Of a stretch of 37,166 nucleotides of DNA, positions 10,759 through 22,394 are shown in pieces. A program made the translations under genes and the position numbers. Positions within the stretch are counted from its first letter, which is position 1. Each line of letters opens with the position of its first letter. The DNA is taken from positions 1-37,166 of the forward strand of contig AZLU01000210.1 in NCBI GenBank assembly GCA_002224055.1. Reading direction: 5' to 3'. The notes under the pieces were generated by a model that was given only the letters and a program-made list of their open reading frames with translations, made no database searches and was not told where the DNA came from. The DNA comes from Pezizomycotina sp. ARF18 (Eukaryota; Ascomycota).

Positions 10759-11594
10759 GTGTTTTCGGGAAGAAACAAAAACTTAACTTTTATATTCAAT
10801 TTGGCTTTTATTGTTGTATTCAAAAATGTTAAACTGAAAGGAAACTGAGGGTGGTGTTACTTATGGAATTCTGCTTTTAGGCGTTATCGCGTTTTTTTTT
10901 TTTCTCTTCCTGTTCATCAATCGTCTTGTCTTTTTTTAAAAAACGAGGAAACCAAAACATACGGGTTAATGAGCAATGTCATTCATTTTTTTATATTGAT
11001 TCAATTCGGCAACATTCGTTATTCTATTGCATTTTTCCTTATCAAAGTTTGTAATCACATAACAACTGATCAAGCTTCTTACTGGCTTTTTTACTATCGA
11101 AACCGATTGTTTATAACAATACGAAATTGCTAAAGCAATTAAAATAGCAGCTTACGAGCAGTATATTCACCATGTTCCCTCTTTATTTTTATTGTATCTG
11201 ATGATCCGAAGAGTCGTGTGTGAGCAGCTACAAATTTTGACATCTTTCCAGAACCGCCTTTTCCTCCCTCGCATGGGTTGGACTGTTTTGAAACAACATC
11301 AGGCTAAGGATATACCTTACATGACGCCTAATATGCAACGAGGGCTGTCCACATGTTCCAGGGCTCTTCTAGAAGGAAATATCTCAGTGCCAAGGTTCCT
11401 TTGTTTGATTCTGCGGGAAGCCGCAGGAGAGTTCCTAACGAGGCTTGGGTGGTTACAGTCCTAACACTTTCCTTTTAGTCCTTTGTTCGCAGTATATTGT
11501 ATCACATTTTCAATCGCTGGAATGCGTTGTCCGTTCGCTGTGGCTTTCATGAACAACGAGGAGGAGCACAACCATCTGCATTAAATCGACATGT
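10759..11594. other. Convergent 3' intergenic region
   Basis: Shared downstream region of two converging genes (plus strand ending at 10758, minus strand ending at 11595). It is AT-rich with no coding signal that I recognise; open frames at 11192-11464 start with non-ATG codons and lack any family resemblance. Confidence 0.5.
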
Positions 11595-12306
11595 TCATTT
11601 TTCTTCTGGAGCCAAACTTTCCCATATGTACAACAAATCTTGCCTCTATACACTACACTTATTTACACGCGTCTTTTTTTTTTTTTTTTTTTTTTTTTTG
11701 TGTGTTGTTTTATCCCGCAAAAACAATCTTCTCCTTCGACCTCTCACCTTCATTGCAACAGACCCAACCGCATCTCCCAACCTACTCAGCGTGCCCCTTT
11801 TCAACTTTAACATCGTCTCGATCTCTTCGTCCGTCTTATTCCTCCGTTCACGCAGGGCGATGACCTCCCGTAACGTAAACACAGTCATGTAAGCCTCCGG
11901 ATTCGCGGACTGCGCATGCGCCTGCTGTTCCCTCGCGCGCATTATGAGTAGCGACGTGGGTAGCTCCTGAGTCCCTGTTTGCTGTGCTTGCGCTTGTGTA
12001 GGGTTCGGTTGCGTGGTCGGCGTGTAGGATGATTTAGGCATGGGAGGTAGGTTCGGATTGTTGGTGTGCTTGACGGCGCCGAGTGTGCGGAGCATGGAGC
12101 CGTAGTCTGGGTCTTCGGCGTCTCGTAATATTTCGTCGGATTTTATAGAGCTGCTGGGGTGGCGAGGGGGGTGTGATGTTGGAGGCTGAGAGGGTGCGGA
12201 GCGAGTAGCTGATGCTGTAAGTGGGGAGCTTAGCGTGAGGAAGCGTCGGCTTTGCTGGGGAATTGACGCGCGATTTTGACGCGCCGCGCGATAGGACTGA
12301 GCCCAT
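11595..12306 (-). CDS. Conserved-looking small fungal protein with HTH-like helical segment
   Basis: About 203 aa, ATG 12306 to stop 11595, with one intron (11646-11747; donor GTGAGA, acceptor TATAG) that contains a 26-nt A run on the coding strand. The N-terminus (MGSVLSRGASKSRVNS) is basic and Ser-rich. It fits either a mitochondrial presequence or, because of Gly2 and Ser6, an N-myristoylation site. After one frame break near 12145 it continues SDEILRDAEDPDYGSMLRTL, a Gln/Pro-rich linker, then MTVFTLREVIALRERRNK and TDEEIETMLKLKRGTLSRLG, which reads like a short helix-turn-helix, and ends DLLYIWESLAPEEK. The long open frame, good splice sites and sensible terminus support a real gene. I do not recognise the family and infer no function. 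Confidence 0.6.
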
Positions 12307-13045
12307 CTCTTGTGTACTATGTTTTGCTGTCGCGTGCTAATGTCGCGAAAAGTGAATCGTTCACGGACGATGTCTGAAAGGATGTTTAAAACAAAATTTG
12401 TGCAGAGTTTTTTCTCCTCTCAGAAAAAGAAAAAGTTTGTGGAACCAAACCCCGTAATTAATGCGACGTCACTGGTTAGGCCAAATTGAAATCCGCGATA
12501 CGGGAACAGCTACATATAGAGAGATAAGCTTAAATTATTGACAGGATGTCGTGCTTTGCGGAACATTTTGCGATATTGAGATCTGGACAGAAACGAAGCA
12601 CTAAGGAACAAAAAATATGGCTTCGTCAGATGTTTTTTCCCACTACTGATCTAAGAGGCCAAAAATCTTTAAATACGAAGATTCTTATTAGTTGTCTCTT
12701 TTTGTCTTTACGTGGTTGGCATGCAATGTTTGCTTATGTTACAAACCTTCCAAACAAAGGATATTTGCTACAAGCATCATAATGTGTTATTGGTGTATTT
12801 CCGAAACGAAATCATGTAAATCCTAAGAGAAGACGAAAGGGGAGATAGAAGGCGGAGGACGTTCATCAAAAATTCGAAATTCGTAGAAACAACATGGCCT
12901 TCGCTCTATCTGGTTTCCTCGAATTACCTAGATTGACAGCGACGGCATGGTCGGATTACTCTTCGCTTTACATTTCACTCTATCGAATTTACCATTGCTT
13001 ATTTTTTCGGCTTTAGTTCAAGCTCATAAAGAGTAGCATCAGAAG
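12307..13045. other. Divergent intergenic region
   Basis: Upstream region shared by the minus-strand gene starting at 12306 and the plus-strand gene starting at 13046. A 78-codon open frame at 12546-12782 (MSCFAEHFAI) has no recognisable features and is not called. A small palindrome GTGAA-TCG-TTCAC lies near 12352. Confidence 0.45.
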
Positions 13046-13775
13046 ATGCCGTCTAGTACGAACGTCGTTGCTAGCGTCAAGCCTACTTCTAGCGGCATCG
13101 CTGCTGCTTCATCCGACCTATCAACCAGCACAAATTCTAGGAATGGGAACATCCGAACGCGGAAGAACTTCATTCTCTGGCTCTTGTTAGCCTTCGTATC
13201 CATCGCCGTCCTATACCCCCGCAACCAACAGCCGCCAACGGTTACCCTAGATCGATGATGTACCTGCACCCTAGATTCCAAAAATGGTACGGCAGAAATT
13301 CAGCAGCGGCCAGTACGAGGAACCCGATTAAGACGTGAATTCCGCTACTGGCAGATGGGCAGGAGCTACGAGGCTATCCAGAAGGAGATCAAGCGGATGC
13401 ACGACAGAGAATCGGAGAAGGTATTCCAGACGACCAGGACGCCGATCGTTATATCTACCAGAGGATATGGAAACAGGAAAAACCAGTAGGGAATAGTGAC
13501 GATGGAAGTCAGGTTATCGACATCCGGCATGGCCATGGGAAGAGTTGGCCGCTCGAGGTAATCTTCAACTGCCATATTTGCAAAAACAGGCGGAAGTTCA
13601 TCATTTTAGTGATGGACTTGCAAAGGAGGAGGACCTGTCAAACAAGCCTCAGCGGAGGAGATATTATAAAGATCCTGATTCGGTGTTCACGGTTCAATAT
13701 TCACGTAGGGAAATGAGAGCACCGAAGAGAAAGTGTAGTAGTAGTTTCTTGTTGAGTCTTCACAAAATCTTCTAG
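13046..13775 (+). CDS. Probable single-pass membrane protein, function unknown
   Basis: ATG 13046 opens a Ser/Thr-rich cytosolic-type N-terminus of about 42 residues, followed by RTRKN and one hydrophobic segment (FILWLLLAFVSIAVLY), which suggests a type II or tail-in topology. After frame breaks near 13255 and 13330 a hydrophilic helical stretch is readable (FRYWQMGRSYEAIQKEIKRM, HDRESEK), then DADRYIYQRIWKQEKPVGNS and GKSWPLE, and a last frame with LPYLQKQAEVHHFSDGLAKE ending at 13775. Coding-like sequence spans at least three frames, as in the neighbours with one-base losses. I do not recognise a family; the exact end and any introns are uncertain. It converges on the HAD gene with only about 145 bp between them. 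Confidence 0.45.
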
Positions 13776-13920
13776 CGACCGTCAGATGTATCTCATGAAA
13801 GGATGCCTAAGCTCTGGGCCACGAATTTCGCCAGACCAGGCAGAAGTTTATGAACTAGATCTGTATAAATAAACATTAGCTTAAACTTTTAAAATGATAA
13901 TGAAAGTCGATGTATTTTTC

Positions 13921-14874
13921 TTACATCTCCTTTAATCTGTTCGCGAGCTCACCCAGCCCACCCTTATCAATCCAAAGGTCGACCATACCGTTCGTTCTCG
14001 CTTCTTCAATTTCCTTCTCTAACAAGTCTTCTTCGCCTTCTCTCCAGACATAGATCGTCTTGATACCGCAATTTTTTGGCTGCTTCTGTAAACTAATGAG
14101 TTATAATTTCTTTCTCTGGATTGAAGGACGAACTTACTGAGATCATCAAGGTGCGCTGCAACCATCGCAACCCTTCCGATATCCTTTGTCCTCTTAACGG
14201 CCGGTCTTTTGCCTTCGGCTGAAGCTCACCGTAGCCAAGCAGCGAGCAAGCGCCCGTGTAAACCTTCGGGTTCGGCTTGTAGAGGTGAAAAATCTCCGAG
14301 CTCATGATAACGTCGAAAGCGACCCGGAAGACTTTGTCAAATCCACCAGTAAGTTACATTCCGTTCGAGAGTGACGAGCACGTGGATAACTTCCTCAGAG
14401 CGGCCATGGCGTAACTATCCGGCCAAGGCTTGAGGAAATGCCACTGCTGCGAAAGCTCCCACAGCTCATCGTCCGTGAAAAGGTCCGCGGGGAGACCGCG
14501 ATTCTTGAAAAGCTCTACAAGAGCCGAATAGTGGTGCGAATCAATTGTCACGAATTCATTTCCCCCGTGCGGGTTCTCAGAGCACTTGAAACAAAACTTC
14601 TTGTAAGAGTTTCGCCATTCTTGGGCGAGCTCTGCCGGGTCGAGAGCAGCAGCAGAAGCCATCCCTAGCTTATCCCGTTTCTTTTCTAGAGCTTTCTTCA
14701 GAGCCGAGGTAATCGACGAGCGCCAGTCGAAGACCGTGCCTGGATAATAAGTAGGTTCAGCTTTCAAATTTCTAACACGTGCAAATAATGTACTTTCTGG
14801 TAAATTTTTGCGCTTCTTTACAACTTACCAAAGCAGTCGAAAAGCAAAGCATCTGGAACCTTATCGAGAGGCAT
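13921..14874 (-). CDS. HAD-superfamily hydrolase, (S)-2-haloacid dehalogenase type II-like
   Basis: Hydrolase of about 270 aa, the usual length for fungal members. ATG 14874 (MPLDKVPDALLFDCFG) gives motif I with nucleophile Asp in FDCFGTVFDW, interrupted by intron 14740-14828. Exon 2 reads without interruption for over 100 aa (TSALKKALEKKRDKLG, ELAQEWRNSYKKFC, WELSQQWHFLKPWPDS). Motif II is the Ser-Asn-Gly of LSNG near 14360. Motif III Lys lies in YKPNPKVYTGACSLLG, and motif IV in RVAMVAAHLDDL. Intron 14086-14137 follows, then CGIKTIYVWREGEEDLLEKE and ELANRLKEM with stop at 13921. Family members cleave the carbon-halogen bond of 2-haloacids or act on related small acids; the true substrate cannot be read here. 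Frame breaks lie near 14350, 14210 and 14075, each like a one-base loss. Confidence 0.92.
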
Positions 14875-17222
14875 CGTGTGTATATGTTAATTACATGTAT
14901 ACTGTTGTATGACGTCTCCAGTTTACAGCCGCGGCATTCGAGGTTTTGGAATAAGAGGCATTGGGATAAATTGTTGAGGGGATGCATATGCACGGGGGCT
15001 GTTGAACCGACCTATTTTCGCCTGGAAAATCCCAGGATCGGAAGAAAAGAGAAAATGCAGCAAGCCATTTTACGTACAAAGCAGAAGGCATCATCCATGA
15101 AATGACATGCACCCAGGCAAGTAATTTCCATCCAACATTATCGCTCGTAACTCAATAACAATAAAATTCCACGCTAGGTAGCTGTACCTGATGCTGGAAA
15201 GATTAGTGCGATATACTAGTAGCAGCCCACGTGCGATATTCTCAGGAACGAAAACGTACCTTCCAAAGCAGCCAAAAGCGCATTTATTCGTCTATATCAC
15301 CTTTCTCGTCTGGAAACCCTCACATTTGGGTATATGCTTTCTTTTTCACTTTCTTTTTTTGACGATCTCGTGATGCAGCAGTTGGTTCCTTTTTTTTCGC
15401 GGGGTGAGCTCTCCGTTTTAGCATTGGAATGTTGGTCAAAAACCGACCACCGGCCTGCCCGAATGACCCTTCCAGCCAATACCATCGACTGCTAAGGTCA
15501 CGCAGCCGCCCAAGAAGGGGCCCGTCGATATTTAAACTTATAATAACCTTGCAGATGGGTTAAAAGCCCCAGTTCCGAAAAGAACAGTACAGAACAAAGG
15601 GAATAGCTTGAGGCGACTCCCAAGCCTTTTTATCGGTTGTGTTATGTATCTATAAGTGGGGCGATAAGGCTAAGGAAGATGGAAGAAGAAAAAAGGAAAG
15701 AATGCGTCCCTGCAACGACTTTTTAGCGACGTCAGGAGCACCTCCCAACCTCACACACCTTTTCCTGCGACTCAACGAAGAGCAAAAAGCCATTCCCCCG
15801 CGCTCGCGCCACGGATACTTTTATCTTCTTTCTTTTTTATTTCCTGTTTGCCTTTTAGGAATAGAAAAAGTCTATATTAATACTTCGTACCTCTCTCCTT
15901 GAAAAGAGGGAAGAAGAAAAAAGGAGGTATGTCTGAGTTTAAGAAAACGACGGAGGTATGTGGGAAAAGGCTGGTTAGAAAGAGAAGGGAAAAAGTAAAG
16001 AAAAGCAGGGAAATTGTATAGGACAGTCGAGGTGATAAGGCCCCTTCCCTAACTTGGGAAGAAATAACGACAATAAAACGCTGCAGGTAGATCGACTATC
16101 TCACATTTTGTGCTCGAAAAAAGCCTGTCCAGACCTGGCTTTTGCAGCAAGAAAGGGGACTCCCGCATTCTTGGTCGGTAAGTGTTTATTTTATAGTTTA
16201 TTTTTATAGCTCATCTCCCTAATTTCTCCGAAAGCAAGGGGATCCGCTGGAGGGCTTTAATTTGACGCCTTATTTGCATGTGCGAGGAGGAAGATAACCT
16301 GCTAGAAGAATAGGATATTTGGGACAAGGAAAATAATAGGCATATTGTTCCTCTCCAAATTTCCTGCCTCTCTTACAAGATCACTATAATTATTGTTTAT
16401 CTTGAATTATAAATATATATCTCTGTTATATATATATATTAACTTATGTCGTCCCTGGGGAAAATGTTGTTCGAGAACGAAGGAGGTTGGAATGTAGATG
16501 ATACTAAATACAGATTTAATGTATTGTTATTATTGTTATTATTTATTGTACTACCCCATAACTAACAAAGGCATCATCGTTATCAGTTTGACACCAGACA
16601 CAAATCTCGATAATCTCGCTCACAAAAAAATCCAAAGCTGCCGATTTTCCTCATCAACTGCTTGTTCCGAGTTTCCAAGTTATTATAGTCAACTTTTCCG
16701 AGCAAGCAAGCAATCAATAAATAGGACTCCTTTGACCAAAAAAAAAAGATAATTTTTCCACTCTTATCATGCTATTATATCGGTACGGAAGCCGGCTCGG
16801 ATTCCTGCAGTTTGATATTACATTGTTATTACTACTAGCTCCACGGCTTGCGCCTCTTCAAAGGAAGACAGGGAAGTCTATCGATCCCGTCGCTTCTTGA
16901 CCACGTCAAGAGACGTAGGCATGCCCATTACACAAAGTCAGTGTCACCTCTTAGCCCTGCTTTGAATCGCGCTTTGAATGGTCATTACTGACATGTCATG
17001 ATATTTTAGGATCTTGATACTACAATAGAAGGTACGCAAAAATCATGGGATGTAATTCAATAGATAGCCCAGTAGCTTGAGTAGCTCTCTTATTCGGGGC
17101 TTTATTCCTAGCAAGCTGAAAAGAAGAAGAGAAATTTGACCGTTGTCTATACTGAAGGGCTTATAACTTCCATCTTCTGGCAACTAACTTCTCTTCCGAT
17201 ACCTCCTCAGGTCAAGCAAAAA
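14875..17222. other. Divergent intergenic region
   Basis: No supported gene over 2.3 kb. It lies upstream of both the HAD gene (minus) and the disordered-protein gene (plus). Noted elements are TA and TTATTA microsatellites around 16425-16550 and a perfect small palindrome CTTGAC-CAC-GTCAAG (16896-16910) resembling a bZIP/CRE-type site about 315 bp upstream of the 17223 start. Open frames are short and unrecognised. Confidence 0.45.
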
Positions 17223-18329
17223 ATGGATGCAACTGAGCAAACCGAGAGTTATAGGAGGAGCATCTCGGACAGCTCGAATGTGGAGAATGTTTTGAATCGC
17301 ACGCGAAGTTTAGACAGTCAGCTACCGATGCCCGCGCCTACGCATTCAAGGTTCCTTACGAGCACAATATTCCACGATTCTTCTCTTCAAAATCCTTCCC
17401 ACGACATGGCAAATGCTCCTCGAGAGCATCGAAGGGCAAATCAACCTCGCAGGCCTTCCAAGATGAATTTCACGCTACGTTAGAAAGGATGCATATCCGG
17501 CACTCTCTTCGACGTAGCGAAGCACACTCTTCGGATCCGAACGTTCAAAGCACCCAGGACGACCCCAGTTTTGAGCCTTCCCCTCTGTATAGACCTAAGA
17601 CGTCTCCAGCTGGCTCGTGGCTCTTCGGATCGACATACGTAGCCGAACAGTTAAAACGCAAGCGTGAAGGACGAAGCTCGACTTGGGCATTTGAGAATTC
17701 CTCTACTGTTCACGAACCTGCTGGACCTCTTAATAGGAGTCGGTCGAGCAGTGGGCGGTCACAGGCTTCCTCGGTTGCGCCGTTAAGCTTCAATGCGATC
17801 CTCTACCCGTCCAGGAATAAATGGTGATCAGCGAGACAGCTGCGGAGAAGCTGGAGAAGTTTGCAGCAGCGAGGAACGGCAACGCAGCGTCCTCTGATGA
17901 AAATGAAGGTGAAGAGATAACTCCGTTACCTGCTGTTCACCTCGCCAGCGCCAACACGGCCCGGACGGATTCTGCTTCAAGCTCGAATGGCGGATCCTCT
18001 TCGACCACAGCGGCACATATCTATCCAAAAATTATCGAAGATGCTTCGCAGTCTTCCAACGGCCTGGATTTATACACGACCCTCTCGCGCGGTAGTACCG
18101 TCATCGATTGGAAGGGTCACGCAGCGCGGCAGGTAGAGTACGCCGAGATTGACAGAAAACGGAACTCCGTCCTGGGATGGATTAAAAGGTACCTCTTTGC
18201 GGTCTGTGCGGATCAAAAGAGTTTTGGGAGGAAGGCGACAACGACGCTTCGAGCGTTAGAAGGTACCGCTTGCCGATTCCCTGGGAGGAAGAAGAACTGG
18301 AAGAGAACACCAGACATCAGGAAAAATAA
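17223..18329 (+). CDS. Largely disordered fungal protein with conserved-looking acidic C-terminus
   Basis: About 370 aa. The first in-frame ATG is 17223 (MDATEQTESYRRSISDSSNV), right after a pyrimidine-CAG that might be an intron acceptor. Most of the protein is Ser/Arg/Pro-rich and predicted disordered (SLRRSEAHSSDPNVQS, RSRSSSGRSQASSVAP), with islands such as FQDEFHATLERM, SWLFGSTYVAEQLKRKREG and ETAAEKLEKFAAARNG. The C-terminus is denser: TVIDWKGHAARQVEYAEIDR, LGWIKRY, then in the shifted frame SKEFWEEGDNDASSVRRYRL and PIPWEEEELEENTRHQEK, stop at 18329. Frame breaks near 17420, 17817 and 18195 are each one base short. The aromatic/Arg/acidic block resembles conserved tails of uncharacterised ascomycete proteins as I remember them; no function is inferred. 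Confidence 0.7.
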
Positions 18330-20196
18330 TCTGGACCTCTGAAATTCTTTTACAAGTACCGGGAAGAGGTTATACATTCTGCATTTCTACGGAGCATTGG
18401 GTGATTTTCAAGACTGTTTAGCTTAGCGAGATACTGTTTTCACCATATGATTTTCATTTTCATCGGTTGGTTTATGTTTAGATTCTGCACCTGTTCATTA
18501 TAGGAATTATATCCATGAAAATTCACTACAATTCATGAATTCATGTGATGCATCTTTTTATTCCACTTCCCTCGACATTGGTATATTCTTCACGTGGAGT
18601 TTAACGGAGTAATTCTGGACATGTTTTTCTTCGGGTGGTATATTTTACATCTTCTGTTCGCTTTTATTTCTGTATTTCTACTATCGTCATGAGAGGCTTA
18701 GTGTACTGCAAGCACTTCGACCATTAAATTCTTCTTTCAAGTTCTTCTTTCCACTTATGTCTTCATTGCTTCTCCTCTAAAAAAAAATAATAATGAATAG
18801 AACACGTTGTCGCCGATGAATTTCTTGTTCGTTCTCATATTCGAACACGCAGTTCATCTACGGATCCCGGTATTCAACGCCACCAGTTAACATCAAAGCA
18901 CGATTATACAATTAAGATTCTTCTTCCATGCACAACCGTTTACGGGAGATCATCGTGGTAGCACGAACCGGCGGAGAAGTGTGGAGAACCCGTATCGCCA
19001 CGTGGTGGATTGGTGCTCCAAAAGAAAAAAGAGAATACACCGCGTTGATAACTGGATAGAAAGTCGGCCGTATCCGATAAAGAAAAGAGAAAGGGTCCTT
19101 TTGTGTTTCTAGCTCGTAAACGAAGCTTCACACCACGGACGAATAAAGACGGGATGAATAACGGGGATACGAATTTTTGTAAATGAGGCGGAATTTTAAG
19201 CTCTTTCTCTCTTCGTAGGGATACTGTAGCAGGAAGAATCATCGCTATGCATCTTGAAGTTGAATAAAGGACACCAACGATGTGATTCTCCTGAGTCAAG
19301 CCTTTCCTCGCCCATGCCTCTATCCGCCTCGAATTGCGGGCCCCAGAAAGATAAGTGATCCAGGCTTGATTCTTATACAGATGGGACCCCTTGGACAGGG
19401 ATAGGCCGATGAGAACTTGCAATGTTGCGAATCGAAAACAGAGGAGGGGAAGAATGAGAAGGATGAAGATAAGGAGGGGTAGGAGATTCGTATCAACAAC
19501 TAATGTTTCGATTGACAGTCAGATCTTTATATATATTTCTCCCCCTTCGAGGTGGTGAGATTTTGGCTAGGAAGATTCCACATCGCCCGCCGAGAGCAAA
19601 GATAGGATGAGTAAACGCCTCTCCTCACTACGCGAGGGCTGTTGTGCCGGTCCCTTTATGTGCGTGAAGCCAGATCATCACTCTGTTGAAAATTAGTTGT
19701 GATGAAAGAAGAAGAAGAAGAAAAGGAAAATTGATGGGAGGAAAATTTTTATTTTATTTTCATACTGATCCTTGAACGGTGCCAAGTCTTTTTTTGGTTG
19801 TCTTGGCGCGGGCATTCCATTCTGCGCAGAACACGTTATTATTGGGAAAAAAAGATTATATACACTTGGGCCTATGTCTTTCGTGGAGCTCTCTCATGCT
19901 CAACTCGGAAACTGTCCGAGCGGAACATTCCAATTCAATTGAGCTACTTATACCTTGACAAGGCTTCAGCTTTTTTGCTATATTTCAAACGTATCCTTAT
20001 CGGAGGTTCCATAGCTGTGGTCGCGTATTTGGCGATGTTGTAAGCTACCTTTTATCGATTTCTATCGATTCTCCGGATTCCGCTCGTATAGCTCGTGGGA
20101 TACCCTAGGACGATTTAAATACCTCAATCCTCTCTTCTCTTTCTTCAACCATCTTCTCAAGATCATAGCAGCGCAACTAGAAACCTCAAAATCAAC
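18330..20196. other. Intergenic spacer upstream of SHMT
   Basis: AT-rich with no firm gene. The minus-strand open frame at 18940-19422 (about 160 codons) is the longest uninterrupted one, but it begins at a TTG, has no recognisable motif and no splice context, so it is not called. The right end carries the SHMT promoter. Confidence 0.45.
20113..20121 (+). promoter_or_regulatory. Candidate TATA-like element of the SHMT gene
   Basis: ATTTAAATA lies 76 bp upstream of the ATG at 20197, followed by a CT-rich stretch typical of fungal housekeeping promoters. Motif and position only. Confidence 0.3.
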
Positions 20197-22394
20197 ATGT
20201 CCGTCTCCCACTGTATGAGAAGCAGGCGAACGCCATCTTGCGGAGGAACACTCCAATCCTACGGCGATATGGCGCAGCCCGGTTCTCGACATCACGGCGA
20301 ATTGCTGCTGCGACTCTGCCGGAGTCTCACCAGAAGGTTCGCCGACAATGCTTGAGCTTCTACAATTGAAGTTCTCTCACATTTTGGCCAGTCTGCTAAT
20401 GATTCTATCCTTCAGTTGCTCACATCGTCCCTCGAATCATCGGACCCAGAGGTTGCCGAGATATTGAAGAAGGTACTCGACATTCTACGCTCGATTCCAT
20501 ATCCATTGGCTTAACCGGACTATTGTTTTTAGGAGAAAATCCGGCAAAAGGAATTCGTCAATTTGATACCTTCCGAAAATTTTACCTCTCAATCCGTCCT
20601 CGATGCGCTGGGTTCACCGATGCAAAGTATGCTCTTAATGGACTTCAATTTACCTTTCACGACGCTGAATATGCATTCTAATTAGATAAATACTCCGAGG
20701 GCTACCCGGGAGCTCGTTACTACGGCGGAAACGAATTCATCGACCAGGCCGAGTCGCTCTGCCAGAAGCGCGCACTCGAAGCGTTCAACTTGAATGTTGA
20801 AGAATGGGCGTCAATGTTCAACGTACGTTATCTTCGGACTCACCCTTGATCGTTCTTCTTTTGTCGCAAAAAGCTAAACCAAATTTTACCTAGCCCTCTC
20901 CGGCTCGCCCGCGAACCTGCACGCGTACAGCGCCGTCATGGAACCCCACGACCGCCTCATGGGCCTGGACCTCCCGCACGGCGGCCACCTCTCGCACGGC
21001 TACCAGCTCCCGACAAAGAAGATCTCGTACATCTCAAAGTACTTCTCCACGATGCCGTACCACCTGCACCCGGAAACCGGCCTGATCGACTACGAATCCC
21101 TGGAAAAGATGGCCGTCGTTTTCCGTCCCAAGGTTATCGTCGCGGGCACGAGCGCGTACAGCAGGGCGATCGACTACGCGCGCATGAAGAGCATCGCGCA
21201 AAATTCCGGAGCGTACCTGCTCAGCGACATGGCGCACATCAGCGGATTAGTTGCTGCTGGGTCGTGCCTAATCCTTCGAGCATAGCGATATCGTGACTAC
21301 AACGACGCACAAGAGTTTGGTACGGGAGAGAAAGACCTTTTTTTGATTCTTATTCCTTGTATCTTTTAGTTACTTTGTTTATTTTATATAACGAGTTTCT
21401 GTGCTAATATCTTAATTACATTTTCTAACCTTTTTGTGTAGAGAGGCCCCCGCGGCGCAATGATCTTCTATAGGAAAGGCGTCCGCTCCGCGAACAAGAA
21501 GGGAGATAAAATCATGTACGACCTCGAGACGCGCATAAACCAGTCCGTTTTCCCGGTCACCAGGGTGGACCGCATAATCACACCATCACCGCGCTCGCCG
21601 TGGCCCTGAAGCAGGTTAAAACGAAGGAGTTCAGAGAGTACCAGGAGCAGGTCCTGAAGAACGCCAAGGCGCTCAGCGACAAGCTCCAGGAACTTGGTTA
21701 CGAGGTCGTCAGTGGCGGACGGATAACCACCTCGTCCTTGTGGACTTGAAGCCGAAGGGAATCGACGGGGCGAAGGTAGAGCGCGTACTGGAGCTGTGCA
21801 ACGTTGCGTCGAATAAGGTACAGGAAATAATGAAATTTGGAATATTTTCCCTTTTCTATTCTATTTAATCAAACATTTCGATACAGAGCTAACTTCTTCT
21901 TTTCTTCCTCTTCAATTATAGAATACCGTACCTGGGATAAGTCCGCTGTAAGAGAACAAAAAGAAAAAAGCCAAAGAACTAAAATTATGAATCGTTGAAA
22001 CGAACACCCCTCATAAAAAATACTAACTTCCGTTGTTGTATCACAGATGAAACCCGGCGGCCTTCGACTTGGTTCTCCTGCGGTACGCCTCTATCTTTTT
22101 TTCTATACTGTGTTGAGTCAAATTTTGTAATCACACGATAAAATTAAATAACGACTGACTTTAATTTTCTGTACACAGATGACAACACGAGGTCTCGTCG
22201 AGAGCGATTTTCAAAAGATCGCCGTCATCGTCGATAAAGCCGTCGGTATCGCGAAGAAGCTGGAGGATTCCACAGGCAAGACGAAAGTATCAGAGTTCAT
22301 CGCTGCCCTGGGCAGCGGTAAGGACATCCCTGAGGTCGCGGAACTGCAAAAGGAAGTCAGGGACTGGATTGGGAAGTTCCGGTTCCCTGGATAG
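20197..22394 (+). CDS. SHM1: Serine hydroxymethyltransferase, mitochondrial type
   Basis: PLP enzyme that interconverts serine + tetrahydrofolate with glycine + 5,10-methylene-tetrahydrofolate. ATG 20197 (MSVSH) is followed by an Arg-rich presequence without acidic residues ([20 protein letters not shown]), so a matrix location is likely. Family blocks are intact: [81 protein letters not shown], the PLP-lysine motif [13 protein letters not shown] (Lys codon 21311-21313), TALAVALKQ and [17 protein letters not shown]. Eight introns: 20337-20415, 20473-20532, 20627-20685, 20823-20893, 21320-21441, 21818-21921, 21948-22046 and 22083-22178. Seven one-base losses (near 20211, 20806, 21260, 21275, 21555, 21719 and 21935) break the frame; restoring their count gives 1515 nt, about 504 aa, the normal length. 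Confidence 0.97.

Noticed and set aside
18940-19422. 160-codon minus-strand open frame
   Set aside because: It starts at TTG, not ATG, and shows no recognisable motif; kept only as a note in the spacer entry.
19798-20043. Plus-strand frame with a hydrophobic C-terminus just upstream of SHMT
   Set aside because: Begins at TTG and lies in the SHMT promoter region; no supporting feature.
20197-22394. Programmed frameshifting or pseudogene status for SHMT
   Set aside because: Seven scattered losses in short runs with no slippery-site pattern, and intact catalytic and splice motifs, fit sequencing error better.
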